Shown here in pieces: positions 1 through 8,032 of a stretch of 16,213 nucleotides of DNA; position 1 is the stretch's first letter, and every line of letters starts with the position of its first letter. Under the pieces are notes generated by a model. That model was given only the letters and a program-made list of their open reading frames with translations. It was not told the DNA's origin and made no database searches. Origin of the DNA: Planctomycetota bacterium (lineage in GTDB: Bacteria > Planctomycetota > Phycisphaerae > UBA1845); the NCBI GenBank assembly GCA_022567365.1, contig JADFHG010000011.1:1-16213 (forward strand), in the 5' to 3' direction. Made by a program: the position numbers and the translations under genes.

Positions 1-2804
1 CCATGGTCCGTATCCGTACCGCCGCTACCGTCGTCACCGTCACCGATACCGTTACGGTTGCCGTTGTTGTCGTCCTCCGAGGCGGGATCGGTGGCATTGT
101 CCGCCTTGGGTGATTCCGCTTCGGGGGATTCGCTGTCGCCTGCCGGGCTTATCCCGACAATGTCGTCGAACGAGATGTCCTCATCCGTTGCTTCGTCGGC
201 GGAATCGGGCGTGACTCCACCGAACCGGTATACACCGTCGGTTTCCTCGTCTTGGGTAGACGGCGGCATAGACGTCGGCGCAGACGAGGGGGTCGACGGC
301 GGCTCGATCGATTCTGCCGCGCGGTCTTCGATCGCGTCGGTCGCAACTGGCGGCGGTTCCGCTTCGATCGCGCTACTCAATTCATAAGAACCGATATTCC
401 GGTCGATGCCGATAGCGACATTGTCCGCATTTTCCGGTCCGGCGCGACCAATGGGTACGACATCATCGGACCGCTTCGGATCTCCACCGCCACCGGTGTC
501 GCTTGGTGGCATCGCTGGTGCGGGCGTTTCACCCGTGGCGGCTTCCATAGCCGGAGGCACCACGGGCGGTCGCTTGCGGGCGCACCACCACAGCCAGATC
601 GTAAGCACGGCGAACGGGAAGATGGCGAGCCCATCCCACCATTTTTCGTTCAATCGCCAGCGCACCCATGTCCCGGTGGCGCTCATCTTCGTCCAAAGCC
701 AAGGCGCGAGATGGTTCGGCAGGACCGATTGTTCGCGCCATTTCTCGAAGTCCTTGCCCTCCTCGGGTTCGCCGAAGGTCTCACCCATGACCCACCGTCG
801 CTTTGGTCCGTCGTCGGACTCGGATTGTGCGTCTTGGGCGGGTGGGTCCGACCCCGCATCGCCGGTTGCCGCAACCGAGCGCTCGTCGCCGTCGCCGCCG
901 CCGGCGGGTTCGTTTGACGATGGTTCGGTGGTATCCGTCGCCGATTCCGGTTCGCCCGTTTCGAGGTCGGGGCTCTCGGCACCCGTGTCGTCGATCTGAT
1001 AGTAGACCTTCTGATACGCCGAATCCGGCTGTTTCAGCGGGTTGAACCAATGCGGGTCGCCGAAGCCGGCCGCGATGAGTGCGGCCACACCCGCTAGGAA
1101 TACGCCCATGATCCCGGTGCCCGCGACGAGTCCCGATGCGGTGAGGATTCCGGGATCGTGCTCTTTCGCCTGTTTCTTGCGTCGCTCGACGAGCCATCGG
1201 ATGATCCCGCCGGCCATGATCGGTGTGGACAGCTCGAGCGGCAGGTATAGCCCAACGGCAAACGGAAGGGCGGGCAAACCGAGCATCTCGATGATCACCG
1301 CCGCCGCACCGCCCATCATGATCAGGATCCAGGGGATCTCTCCGCCAAGCACACCCTGAACGAGGATCGCCATGATGTTGGCCTGCGGAGCACGCAGCGG
1401 TTCCGGGTGTTCGGGGGTTTCCACGAACCCGTATGTACTGTTGAGGAGCATGAGCACGCCGGCGATGACCGCGACGGCGCTAAACACGCCGAGCATCTCG
1501 CCGATCTGCTGCTTCCACGGGGTGGCCTTGACCAGGAAACCGGTCTTCAGATCCTGCGAGCAGTCTCCGGCGATACAGATCGCGATGCAGATGATGGCGC
1601 CGACGGAAATGCACGTCACGCGGAGGGTCGTGAGTTCCGCCTCGGTGATGTCTGTTGCGTCGCCAATGACGAAGAAGCGGTACACCAGCGCCGTCGCAAG
1701 CAGCGAGGCGATGGTCATCCCCGATGCGGGGTTCGACGAGCTACCCACCAGCCCGACGAGGCGCGACGAGACCGTGACGAAGAAGAACGCGAAGACCAAC
1801 ACCGCAACGGTCCCGACGTGCCCGAGATTGATCCCCTCGTACCGCCACATGGCATACCCGAGACCGCCGAGGATGAGCACGAGCAGGGGGAACGGCAGAT
1901 CCCTGTCGGTCCGATCGCCGGTTCGCTTGCTGCGCCCGAACACGCCTCGCACGACGTGCATGAACGATGAGAGGATTGTCGGAAAGCTCTTGAACAGCGA
2001 GATCAGTCCGCCGATGGCGACGGCGCCGGCCCCGACGTATCGGATGTATTTCTCCCAGATGTCGTCCGAATCCATTTCGGATATGAGGGCATCTGCTGGA
2101 AACACGGGAGACGCAGCCCCTTCGCCAAAGTGGCCGATGGCCGGTATCAGAATAAACCACCCGAGCACCGCTCCGCCGAGCATATACGCAGCGATTCGCG
2201 GACCCAGAATGTATCCGACACCGAGAAGCGCCGGGGAGCTGTCAAGGGAAGCCTTCGTCTTGAGCGTGTCCAACTTGTATTGGGCAGTGTCGGCCCAGCA
2301 GCCGATTCCGGTGAACAGTTGGTAGACCGCCCCGACGATCGCCCCCCAGACGACCGACTTCGCGCCGGCACCGCCTCGTTCACCCGATTCGAGCACCTCC
2401 GCGCACGCCACGCCTTCGGGAAACGGCAGCACGCCGTGCTCCTTTACGATGAGCACGCGGCGAAGCGGCACCATGAAGCACACGCCCAGCAGACCGCCTA
2501 TACCGCCCCACATCATCATTTTGAGCATGCCCGGGTCGTAGCCCATGATGAACAGGGCGGGGAGGGTGAAGATCATGCCGGCCGCCAGCCCCTCGCCGGC
2601 CGACCCGATCGTCTGTACCATGTTGTTCTCGAGGATCGAACCGCGCTTGAGCAGCACGCGCATGATGAGCATCGAGATCACGGCGGCCGGTATCGACGCG
2701 CTGATCGTCATGCCGACCTTGAGCCCGACGAACGTGTTGGCCGCGGCCAGCACCGCGCCGATGACGACACCCAGGATGATGGCTAACCAGGAGAGTTCTC
2801 GCAT
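1..2804 (-). CDS. OPT-family oligopeptide/metal-chelate transporter, 3' end beyond window
   Basis: Integral membrane transporter of the OPT family (PF03169), whose members move oligopeptides or metal chelates; the substrate here is unknown. The frame is open from the ATG at 2804 to the left edge: 934 codons with no stop. An in-frame TAG at 2819-2817 fixes the start. Family signatures: residues about 27-45 (VGLKVGMTISASIPAAVIS), 62-80 (MVQTIGSAGEGLAAGMIFT) and 354-366 (GSSSNPASGMTIA). Hydrophobic segments recur from residue 7 to about 580. Then comes an acidic, Ser/Pro/Gly-rich linker (about 603-668), a Trp-rich stretch and a last membrane segment (about 725-742, IFPFAVLTIWLWW). After it runs a further tail of at least 190 residues, rich in Asp/Glu/Ser/Pro, ending in a Gly-Asp-Asn run where the window stops. 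Family members are usually about 600-700 residues, so the tail is unusual. It is divergent from the neighbouring plus-strand operon. Family assignment is firm; role and tail function are not. Confidence 0.93.
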   Translation of the reverse strand, partial: MRELSWLAIILGVVIGAVLAAANTFVGLKVGMTISASIPAAVISMLIMRVLLKRGSILENNMVQTIGSAGEGLAAGMIFTLPALFIMGYDPGMLKMMMWGGIGGLLGVCFMVPLRRVLIVKEHGVLPFPEGVACAEVLESGERGGAGAKSVVWGAIVGAVYQLFTGIGCWADTAQYKLDTLKTKASLDSSPALLGVGYILGPRIAAYMLGGAVLGWFILIPAIGHFGEGAASPVFPADALISEMDSDDIWEKYIRYVGAGAVAIGGLISLFKSFPTILSSFMHVVRGVFGRSKRTGDRTDRDLPFPLLVLILGGLGYAMWRYEGINLGHVGTVAVLVFAFFFVTVSSRLVGLVGSSSNPASGMTIASLLATALVYRFFVIGDATDITEAELTTLRVTCISVGAIICIAICIAGDCSQDLKTGFLVKATPWKQQIGEMLGVFSAVAVIAGVLMLLNSTYGFVETPEHPEPLRAPQANIMAILVQGVLGGEIPWILIMMGGAAAVIIEMLGLPALPFAVGLYLPLELSTPIMAGGIIRWLVERRKKQAKEHDPGILTASGLVAGTGIMGVFLAGVAALIAAGFGDPHWFNPLKQPDSAYQKVYYQIDDTGAESPDLETGEPESATDTTEPSSNEPAGGGDGDERSVAATGDAGSDPPAQDAQSESDDGPKRRWVMGETFGEPEEGKDFEKWREQSVLPNHLAPWLWTKMSATGTWVRWRLNEKWWDGLAIFPFAVLTIWLWWCARKRPPVVPPAMEAATGETPAPAMPPSDTGGGGDPKRSDDVVPIGRAGPENADNVAIGIDRNIGSYELSSAIEAEPPPVATDAIEDRAAESIEPPSTPSSAPTSMPPSTQDEETDGVYRFGGVTPDSADEATDEDISFDDIVGISPAGDSESPEAESPKADNATDPASEDDNNGNRNGIGDGDDGSGGTDTDH

Positions 2805-2839
2805 GACGGGTCGGTCCTATCGCGTTGGACAATCGAATC

Positions 2840-2883
2840 GGCCGAATCGCCTGGCCCACGCCAATCGTGCCGGCGATTCGGCC
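2840..2883 (-). promoter_or_regulatory. 12-bp inverted repeat in the OPT leader region
   Basis: GGCCGAATCGCC at 2840-2851 is exactly complementary to GGCGATTCGGCC at 2872-2883, with 20 bases between. It lies 36 bases upstream of the transporter ATG. It could be a leader hairpin or an operator palindrome. No U-tract follows on either strand, so a simple terminator is unlikely. Confidence 0.45.
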
Positions 2884-3122
2884 TGCCACTATACGCCGGA
2901 GATGGAGCCTTGAACACCGAACCTTGCTCAACCCACCATCCCACCGGACACGTTCCGACACAGGTGCTTTCCGAACGGTCTGCGTGCGGGGGTGAGCCGC
3001 GAATGAAATCGGGGGAGTCAGAGGACGAGGCGGCGGGGTTCCGTCGCGCCCGCGCGATTTGACACGACCAATCGAGGCGGCGATCCTCAATGCAACGGGC
3101 GAATGGACAAGAAGCCCCGGAC

Positions 3123-3127
3123 AGGAG
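3123..3127 (+). promoter_or_regulatory. Shine-Dalgarno AGGAG deciding the LURP-one start
   Basis: AGGAG ends 8 bases before the ATG at 3136. The longer in-frame start at 3103 has no such site, so 3136 is preferred. Confidence 0.65.
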
Positions 3128-3135
3128 ACGCGCTG

Positions 3136-3723
3136 ATGCTCACGAGAAACACGTTCTTCGTACGGGAACACGTGGCGCTGATCAAACTCACCGGCGCCTA
3201 CGACATCCTCGATCCCGAAACGCAAGCGATCATCGGCATCGCGCGCGACGAGCCGCCCGCTTGGGCGAAGTACCTGAGGCTCTTCGTCAACAGGAAGTTC
3301 CTGCCCACCGTCGTCAACGTCTACGAGTCCGAAGACCAGCCGCCGCTGTTTTCGATCCAAAAGCCGTTCTCGCTGCTCCGGTCAAAGGTGACGGTCATCG
3401 ATGGATCGGGCACACCCTTCGGATACTTTGTGAGCAAGCTGTTTTCGTTCGGGGGCGGGTTCTTCGTCTATGACATGGAGGACCGGCAGGTCGCGGAGAT
3501 CAAAGGCGATTGGAAGGGCTGGAATTTCAAGTTCATCTCCGTCGATAACGTGGAGATCGGCACCGTCACAAAGAAGTGGGCCGGTATCGGCAAGGAACTC
3601 TTCACCTCCGCCGACAGCTACATCATTTCGCTGTCTGACGGCGTCGCGGAGAACGAGGCCGTCAAGATGCTTCTGCTGGCGGCGGGTCTGGCGATCGACA
3701 TCGTGTTCAAGGGGCGCAAGTGA
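3136..3723 (+). CDS. LURP-one-related / phospholipid scramblase-like protein
   Basis: A 195-residue protein of the LURP-one/Tubby-like scramblase superfamily (LOR, PF04525; related to Scramblase PF03803). The superfamily fold is a beta barrel around a central helix; bacterial members have no settled function, though membrane lipid binding is often proposed. What is seen: an N-terminal NTFFVREHVALIKLTGAYDI strand pair, a KFLPTVVNVYE segment, a Gly/Phe-rich SKLFSFGGGFFVYD turn, GDWKGWNF, then TKKWAGIGKELFTSADSYII, and a hydrophobic C-terminal helix (about residues 173-191, KMLLLAAGLAIDIVF) ending in basic residues. This pattern matches full-length bacterial members. The start at 3136 is chosen over 3103 because of the AGGAG 8 bases upstream. 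It is followed 59 bases later by selD on the same strand, so the two are probably co-transcribed; no functional link to selenium is known to me. Confidence 0.85.
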   Translation: MLTRNTFFVREHVALIKLTGAYDILDPETQAIIGIARDEPPAWAKYLRLFVNRKFLPTVVNVYESEDQPPLFSIQKPFSLLRSKVTVIDGSGTPFGYFVSKLFSFGGGFFVYDMEDRQVAEIKGDWKGWNFKFISVDNVEIGTVTKKWAGIGKELFTSADSYIISLSDGVAENEAVKMLLLAAGLAIDIVFKGRK

Positions 3724-3741
3724 GCGCACGGTCCGGCGCTT

Positions 3742-3757
3742 GGGCGTGACAACGCCC
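3742..3757 (+). other. Small hairpin between LURP-one gene and selD
   Basis: GGGCGT (3742-3747) pairs with ACGCCC (3752-3757) around a GACA loop, 25 bases upstream of the selD start. There is no T-run, so it is not an obvious terminator. It may be an mRNA processing or translational element, or chance in GC-rich DNA. Confidence 0.25.
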
Positions 3758-3782
3758 GGGTGGTTCGGTACAGTCCGGCAGC

Positions 3783-4829
3783 ATGAACGAAGGCAAGAAA
3801 ATCCGCCTGACCGACTACGCCAGTTGTGCCGGGTGAGCCGGCAAGCTCCCGCTGGGAGCGACCGCGCAGGTGCTGCGCGATTTGCCGAAGCAGACCGATC
3901 CCAAACTCCTTGTCGGGACCGACCACTTCGACGACGCGGGGGTCTACCGGCTCGATGCGGAGACGGCGCTGGTCGTGACGCTCGACTTCTTCCCGCCGCT
4001 GGTGGATGATCCATACGAGTTTGGTCGCATCGCCGCGGCCAACAGTCTTTCCGATATTTACGCGATGGGGGCTAAGCCCCTTTGCGCGCTCAACATCGTC
4101 GGCTTTCCGGACAAGGATCTCCCCGTGTCGATACTGGGCGAGATACTGCGCGGCGGCAGCGAACGTGTGACCGCGGCCGGCGCCGTCATCGCCGGCGGCC
4201 ATACCGTCCGTGATACGGAGATCAAGTACGGCCTGTCCGTAACCGGGGTCGTGCATCCGGATCGCGTGCTGACCAACGGCGGCGCCGTCGTCGGCGACGC
4301 CCTCGTCTTGACCAAGCCGATCGGCAGCGGCGTGCTCACGTCGGCCGCGAAAAACGGGACCATCCCGGAAGCCGACCTGGCCGAGGTCATCGACGTCATG
4401 ACCGACCTGAACGCCGGGGCATGCGAAGCCATGCTCGAAGTGGGGGTCCACGCGGTGACCGACGTTACGGGCTTCGGTCTCGTCGGCCACGCCCGGGAGA
4501 TGGCGGGCGCCGGCGATGTGACGATTTCCATCGACGCGGCCGCCGTGCCCTTGCTTGCCCAGACGTTGGAGCTCGCCGCCAAGGGAATCCTGACGCGCGC
4601 CCACAAGTCGAATCTCGAATTCCTCGGCGACCGGTTCGAGGCGAAGAACGTGGACGAAACGCTCGTCGGGGTTCTCGCTGATGCGCAGACGTCCGGGGGC
4701 TTGCTGATAGCGGTCGCGCCGGATCGGGCGGATCGGCTGATCGATGCCTTGCGTGCCCGGCGGACCCGGGCGGCGGCCGTGGTCGGCGAGGTGACGGCGC
4801 CCTCGGGGAAATCCGTGATCCTCCGGTGA
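3783..4829 (+). CDS. selD: Selenide, water dikinase (selenophosphate synthetase), Sec-containing (UGA at codon 18)
   Basis: SelD makes selenophosphate, the selenium donor for Sec-tRNA and selenouridine, from selenide and ATP. Read from ATG 3783 with TGA 3834-3836 as selenocysteine, the protein has 348 residues, close to the 347 of E. coli SelD. The N-terminus reads IRLTDYASCAG-U-AGKL; U18 aligns with E. coli Cys17 and K21 with Lys20, both catalytic. Other signatures: DDAGVY (50-55) and TLDFF (66-70) for Mg-ATP, NSLSDIYAMGAKP (87-99), GGHTVRDTEIKYGLSVTG (138-155), DVTGFGLVGH (227-236) and QTSGGLL (302-308). A start at 3870 would delete the catalytic loop. A hairpin begins 8 bases after the TGA. 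The gene sits in a probable operon, 59 bases after the LURP-one gene and 49 before nadC. No clear Shine-Dalgarno is seen. Identity is firm; the Sec reading is strongly supported by position but unproven. Confidence 0.94.
3845..3859 (+). promoter_or_regulatory. Candidate bacterial SECIS hairpin of selD
   Basis: GCTCCC (3845-3850) pairs perfectly with GGGAGC (3854-3859) around a GCT loop; the loop starts 14 bases after the TGA. Bacterial SECIS elements are short hairpins just 3' of the UGA with a G near the start of the apical loop, which fits. The stem is short and GC-rich sequence forms such hairpins by chance, so this alone is suggestive. Confidence 0.5.
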
Positions 4830-4878
4830 GGGGCATCCCCGCTTGCCAGATCGGTTTGCGTGACCAACAATTCATGGA

Positions 4879-5763
4879 ATGACAATCGCCGAACAAGAGG
4901 ACGTCCAAGCATTGATCGCGCTCGCCAAGTCCGAGGATCTCGGCGGCGGCGACATCTCGGCGGATCTGCTCGCCGACCGGGATGAACAGGGCGAGTTTCG
5001 ACTCGTCGCCCGCGAGGCTGGGGTCTTCGCGGGTCGCGAGATCGCCGGCGCCGTCCTCGCTGCGTACCACGACGACATCGCACTCGAGTGGACCGATGCG
5101 GGGGTCGACGGATCGGCGGTGAGCGAACGCGATCCTTCGTTGGCCGTGCTGCGCGGCCCCGTTGGACCGATTCTCTCCGCCGAACGCGTGCTGCTCAATT
5201 TTCTCCAAAGGCTTTCAGCCATCGCCACATTGACGCGCCGATATGTGGACGCGGTCGCCGGGACAAGCGCGGCGATTTTCGATACGCGCAAGACGACGCC
5301 GGGATGGCGAACCTTGGAGAAGTATGCAGTGCGCTGCGGCGGGGGGCGCAATCACCGGTTCGGTCTCTACGACGCGGTACTGATCAAGGACAATCACCTG
5401 GCCGGAATCGCTCCGGCAAGACTCGCGAGCGCCGTTTTCGACATGTTGAACGCCCTGTCGCAGGCGCCGCGTCGGCCCTCCTTCGTCGAGGTCGAGGTGG
5501 ACACCCTCGAGCAGCTCGAGGCGCTGCTTGCGGTAGTGGGCATCGACGTGATCTTGCTCGACAATTTTTCGCCCGAGCGCCTGCGCGACGCGGTGGCCAT
5601 GCGCGACGCGTTCGGCTTGGCCGGCAAGGTCGCGCTCGAGGCATCCGGCGGGGTCGATCTGGATTCGGTGCGCGCGATCGCGGAGACGGGCGTCGAGCGA
5701 ATTTCGGTCGGCGCGATCACGCACTCGGCCGCCGCGCTCGACCTGTCGTTGGAGCGGTGCTGA
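4879..5763 (+). CDS. nadC: Nicotinate-nucleotide diphosphorylase (quinolinate phosphoribosyltransferase, carboxylating)
   Basis: NadC converts quinolinate and PRPP to nicotinate mononucleotide, CO2 and pyrophosphate in de novo NAD synthesis; it is cytosolic. The 294-residue product has normal family length and the hallmark blocks: GDISADLL (24-31), AERVLLNFLQRLSAIAT (101-117), DTRKTTPGWRTLEKYAVRCG (135-154) followed by GGRNHRFGLYDAVLIKDNH (155-173), VEVEVDTLEQLEALL (203-217), ILLDNF (225-230), EASGGV (254-259) and ISVGAITHSAAALDLSL (275-291). These include the basic substrate-binding residues and the acidic PRPP/Mg residues expected of the barrel domain. It starts 49 bases after selD, and its TGA overlaps the next ATG (TGATG), so it is probably translationally coupled to the SGNH hydrolase gene. 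No strong Shine-Dalgarno is visible before the ATG. Confidence 0.96.
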   Translation: MTIAEQEDVQALIALAKSEDLGGGDISADLLADRDEQGEFRLVAREAGVFAGREIAGAVLAAYHDDIALEWTDAGVDGSAVSERDPSLAVLRGPVGPILSAERVLLNFLQRLSAIATLTRRYVDAVAGTSAAIFDTRKTTPGWRTLEKYAVRCGGGRNHRFGLYDAVLIKDNHLAGIAPARLASAVFDMLNALSQAPRRPSFVEVEVDTLEQLEALLAVVGIDVILLDNFSPERLRDAVAMRDAFGLAGKVALEASGGVDLDSVRAIAETGVERISVGAITHSAAALDLSLERC

Positions 5764-6821
5764 TGGCCGGAGGATTGTACGGCTTCCCGGCCGACTACGC
5801 GCTGTGGTGGCTCGCGTTTGCTTCACTTCTTGTCCATACGTGGTGCTTCTTCCGGTTCTATCCGGGCAAGCAGCGCCCGCGGATGAAGCTCGTTGTGGGC
5901 AACGGCATGGTCACGTTGTGCCTGCTCGGAGCCGTCGCGCTCTCGGCGGAGACGTACCTGCGCTTCCTCAGCGTGGGTACCGATTCGTTCGGGATGACGT
6001 CGGCGTCGGACCGGTGGTTCACGCTGCACGTGGACCTGAACTCGCAACGTGTGCGTGATGCAGAGTGGGTCGTACAGAAGCCGGCCGACGTTCGGAGAAT
6101 CGCGTTCGTGGGCGATTCGTTCACCTACGGGTGGGGCGTCGAGCGCGTGGAGGATCGCTTCACCAACCGTATCGCCGCGAGGTTCGACGATGCCCCGGCA
6201 GGGAAAATCGAAGTCATGAACGTGGCGATGCCGGGGTGGGACACGGGCGATCAGATCCCGGCGATCAACGACATGATCGATCGGTACGGCGTGGATGAGA
6301 TCGTCCTCTGTTACGTCGCCAACGACATCGAACGACTCATTCCAATCCAAGGCGGGATTGACCCGACGGAGCCGCCGAAACCCCGATGGTTCAACGTGAC
6401 GGGTTCGGCGCTGGTGGAGTACCTTTTCTATCGTGTGTATGCGCCGCATTCTCCGACGGTTAGCGGCTATCACGATTGGCTCGCGGACGCATACGACGAC
6501 CGGGATCTGATGCGGCGACAACAGGATCGCCTTGGGGTGATTATCAAAAAGTGCCGCGACGAAGGCGTTACGCTTCGCGTTGCCTTGATGCCGTATATTC
6601 GCATCGGCGGTACACGTTTGAAACCGACGAACCTGCACAAGCGGCTGGCGACGTTCTTCGAAACGAACGGCGTGCAAGTCGTGGATTTGCTGCCGGTGCT
6701 CGTTGGGCAAGACACCGCCGAACTCGTCGTGAACGCGCACGACGCGCATCCCAACGCCCGCGCGCATGAACTGTTTGCGGATACGATCTGGCGAGCCTTC
6801 TACGCCGGTGATTCGCCGTAG
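5763..6821 (+). CDS. Membrane-anchored SGNH/GDSL-type hydrolase
   Basis: A 352-residue SGNH-fold esterase/acyltransferase-like protein. Two N-terminal membrane segments (about residues 11-31 and 44-62) are followed by a soluble domain with the SGNH blocks: block I FVGDSFTYGWG (Ser119 nucleophile), a Gly in MPGWDTGD (about 158), VANDIE (Asn187), and near the C-terminus DAHPNARAHELFA (Asp327/His329). SGNH proteins with membrane anchors often acylate or deacylate polysaccharides or lipids; the substrate here cannot be told. The ATG at 5763 overlaps the nadC stop. A longer frame reaching back to 5088 is rejected because that part is out-of-frame nadC. The TAG stop lies at the very start of a MITE-like repeat copy, so repeat insertion may have set the present C-terminus. 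Confidence 0.85.
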   Translation: MAGGLYGFPADYALWWLAFASLLVHTWCFFRFYPGKQRPRMKLVVGNGMVTLCLLGAVALSAETYLRFLSVGTDSFGMTSASDRWFTLHVDLNSQRVRDAEWVVQKPADVRRIAFVGDSFTYGWGVERVEDRFTNRIAARFDDAPAGKIEVMNVAMPGWDTGDQIPAINDMIDRYGVDEIVLCYVANDIERLIPIQGGIDPTEPPKPRWFNVTGSALVEYLFYRVYAPHSPTVSGYHDWLADAYDDRDLMRRQQDRLGVIIKKCRDEGVTLRVALMPYIRIGGTRLKPTNLHKRLATFFETNGVQVVDLLPVLVGQDTAELVVNAHDAHPNARAHELFADTIWRAFYAGDSP

Positions 6822-6942
6822 CAGCCAGTTGAAAAGCCTGTGGAACCGACTTGCTAGTGGGTCAAACACCGCTGGTGGCCCGAAAACGACCGACTGGAAA
6901 GTCGGTCCCACAAAACATCCTGTTTCTCAACACGCAGATAAC
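6818..6942 (+). repeat. MITE-like repeat, degenerate copy A
   Basis: Left end TAGCAGCCAGTTGAAAA begins at 6819; the right end (6922-6942) is an imperfect inverted version of it, GTTTCTCAACACGCAGATAAC. Inside, GACCGACT (6888-6895) and AGTCGGTC (6900-6907) form an 8-bp stem with a GGAA loop. The ends match those of the elements at 9294-9432 and 11008-11164. No protein is encoded. The rest of the gap to 7031 shows no clear promoter. Confidence 0.65.
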
Positions 6943-7030
6943 AGTGATCATCGCGCGCCCTACGGTCGGTCGTTTCTGAAGAGCGGCGTCCGTTTGACGC
7001 TAAGACTTCGTGTGACTAACCTCGATCGCG

Positions 7031-7816
7031 ATGCCCGATGAACCCCTCGACCACGTCCATGCGCCGTCCGCACTGCACGAACGCCGGGAGCGCGTGTTCC
7101 TGCTGTTCGCGGGCATCTTCCTCGGCTCGATGGTCATGCTCAACATTCTGGGCATCACCCGGTTCATCCACATCGGCCCGCTCGCGTTGGCCGTCGGTGT
7201 CCTGCCTTATCCGTTGACGTTTCTTTGCACCGACTTTATCAGCGAGTTCTATGGGCGGCGCCGCGCGAATTACGTTGTGTTCATCGGATTGCTGCTCAAC
7301 GGTTTGGTGCTGGGGTTCCTCTGGCTGGGGCACTGGGTGCCCAGTGTGTCGGCGGATCAGCAACCCCCCTGGCAAGTGCTTACCCTGGCGAAACCGCTGG
7401 TGTTGCCGTTCGGCGGAGAGGTCAGCGAGATCGAGCTCTTCGAGATTCTCTTTCGATGTACCCGCAGCGCTGTCGTGGCATCGATGGTTGCCTATTTGGC
7501 CGCACAGTTTTGCGACGTGTATCTGTTTCACTTTTGGAAGCGGTTGACGAAGGGCCGACACCTTTGGCTCCGCAACAACGGTTCGACCATGATCTCGCAG
7601 CTCGTGGACGCCACCGCCGTGATCTTCATCACCTTCTGGGCGTCCTATCGGAGCGGTGACAAGTCGCTTTCGGACTTGTTCGAGCTGGTCGGCAGCAACT
7701 ATTTGTTCAAACTCACCGTGGCGGCGGTCGACACGATCCCGTTCTACATCGGTGTTGCATTCCTGAGGCGTTACCTGCGGATCGATCCGAGGAAGGGGTA
7801 CGGGACCAACGGATAG
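7031..7816 (+). CDS. Queuosine-precursor transporter, YhhQ/VUT family
   Basis: A 261-residue inner-membrane protein of the VUT/YhhQ family (PF02592). E. coli YhhQ imports preQ0/preQ1, precursors of the tRNA base queuosine; that substrate is inferred here. About six membrane segments are visible, for example residues 22-42, 49-68, 80-100, 145-163, 188-206 and 224-246. Family motifs: FLCTDFISEFYGRRRA (64-79), AQFCDVYLFHFWKRLT (158-173) and LRNNGSTMISQLVDATAVI (180-198). The extra loop after membrane segment three (about 102-135) fits the longer members of the family. The ATG at 7031 has no recognisable Shine-Dalgarno. It stands alone between two repeat-bearing gaps; no queuosine synthesis gene is nearby. 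I assign no gene symbol because orthology is not established. Confidence 0.9.
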   Translation: MPDEPLDHVHAPSALHERRERVFLLFAGIFLGSMVMLNILGITRFIHIGPLALAVGVLPYPLTFLCTDFISEFYGRRRANYVVFIGLLLNGLVLGFLWLGHWVPSVSADQQPPWQVLTLAKPLVLPFGGEVSEIELFEILFRCTRSAVVASMVAYLAAQFCDVYLFHFWKRLTKGRHLWLRNNGSTMISQLVDATAVIFITFWASYRSGDKSLSDLFELVGSNYLFKLTVAAVDTIPFYIGVAFLRRYLRIDPRKGYGTNG

Positions 7817-7879
7817 GCCATGTGTGGGCGGCAATCGAGGGGCGCTCGTGGGATGCAGAGCACCAAATCGTAGAACGGG

Positions 7880-7902
7880 GCACGCGACGTGCTGTGGTTT
7901 TT
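7880..7902 (+). terminator. Possible weak intrinsic terminator after the YhhQ-type gene
   Basis: GCACG (7880-7884) and CGTGC (7888-7892) form a 5-bp stem with a CGA loop, followed by TGTGGTTTTT. It lies 63 bases after the stop codon. The stem is short and the T-run is not immediate, so confidence is low. The rest of the gap to 8033 shows no gene. Confidence 0.3.
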
Positions 7903-8032
7903 CGAGCGCATGTGGGCCGTTCTTCGGGATCATAGTTGCCGCCGGCCCACCGCACCTTAAACTGCGAGGCGACGCGCCGGCGGTTGTCGTGCTGGAGAAT
8001 CGGAGACGCGATCCGACTGTTGGAGAGTAACG

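Larger units (their letters stand above)
2805..3135. other. Divergent intergenic region between OPT transporter and LURP-one genes
   Basis: These 331 bases separate divergently read genes and should hold both promoters. I see no convincing sigma70 boxes and no supported gene; open frames crossing it have no recognisable protein. The notable structure is a 12-bp perfect inverted repeat close to the transporter start, listed separately. Confidence 0.5.

Noticed and set aside
58..2913. Several long plus- and minus-strand frames over the OPT gene
   Set aside because: All are Arg/His-rich or Met/Ser-rich shadows of the OPT frame, which has clear family motifs and spans the whole stretch.
3870..4829. 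selD starting at 3870
   Set aside because: It would lack the N-terminal catalytic loop; the upstream frame from 3783 has clear SelD sequence up to and beyond the TGA.
5088..5762. N-terminal extension of the SGNH hydrolase back to 5088
   Set aside because: This part is an Arg-rich shadow of nadC in another frame; ATG 5763 overlaps the nadC stop in the usual coupled way.
6994..7022. Promoter TTGACG with TAACCT for a leaderless YhhQ-type mRNA
   Set aside because: The -35 is fair and spacing is 17, but the -10 matches the consensus at only three of six positions.
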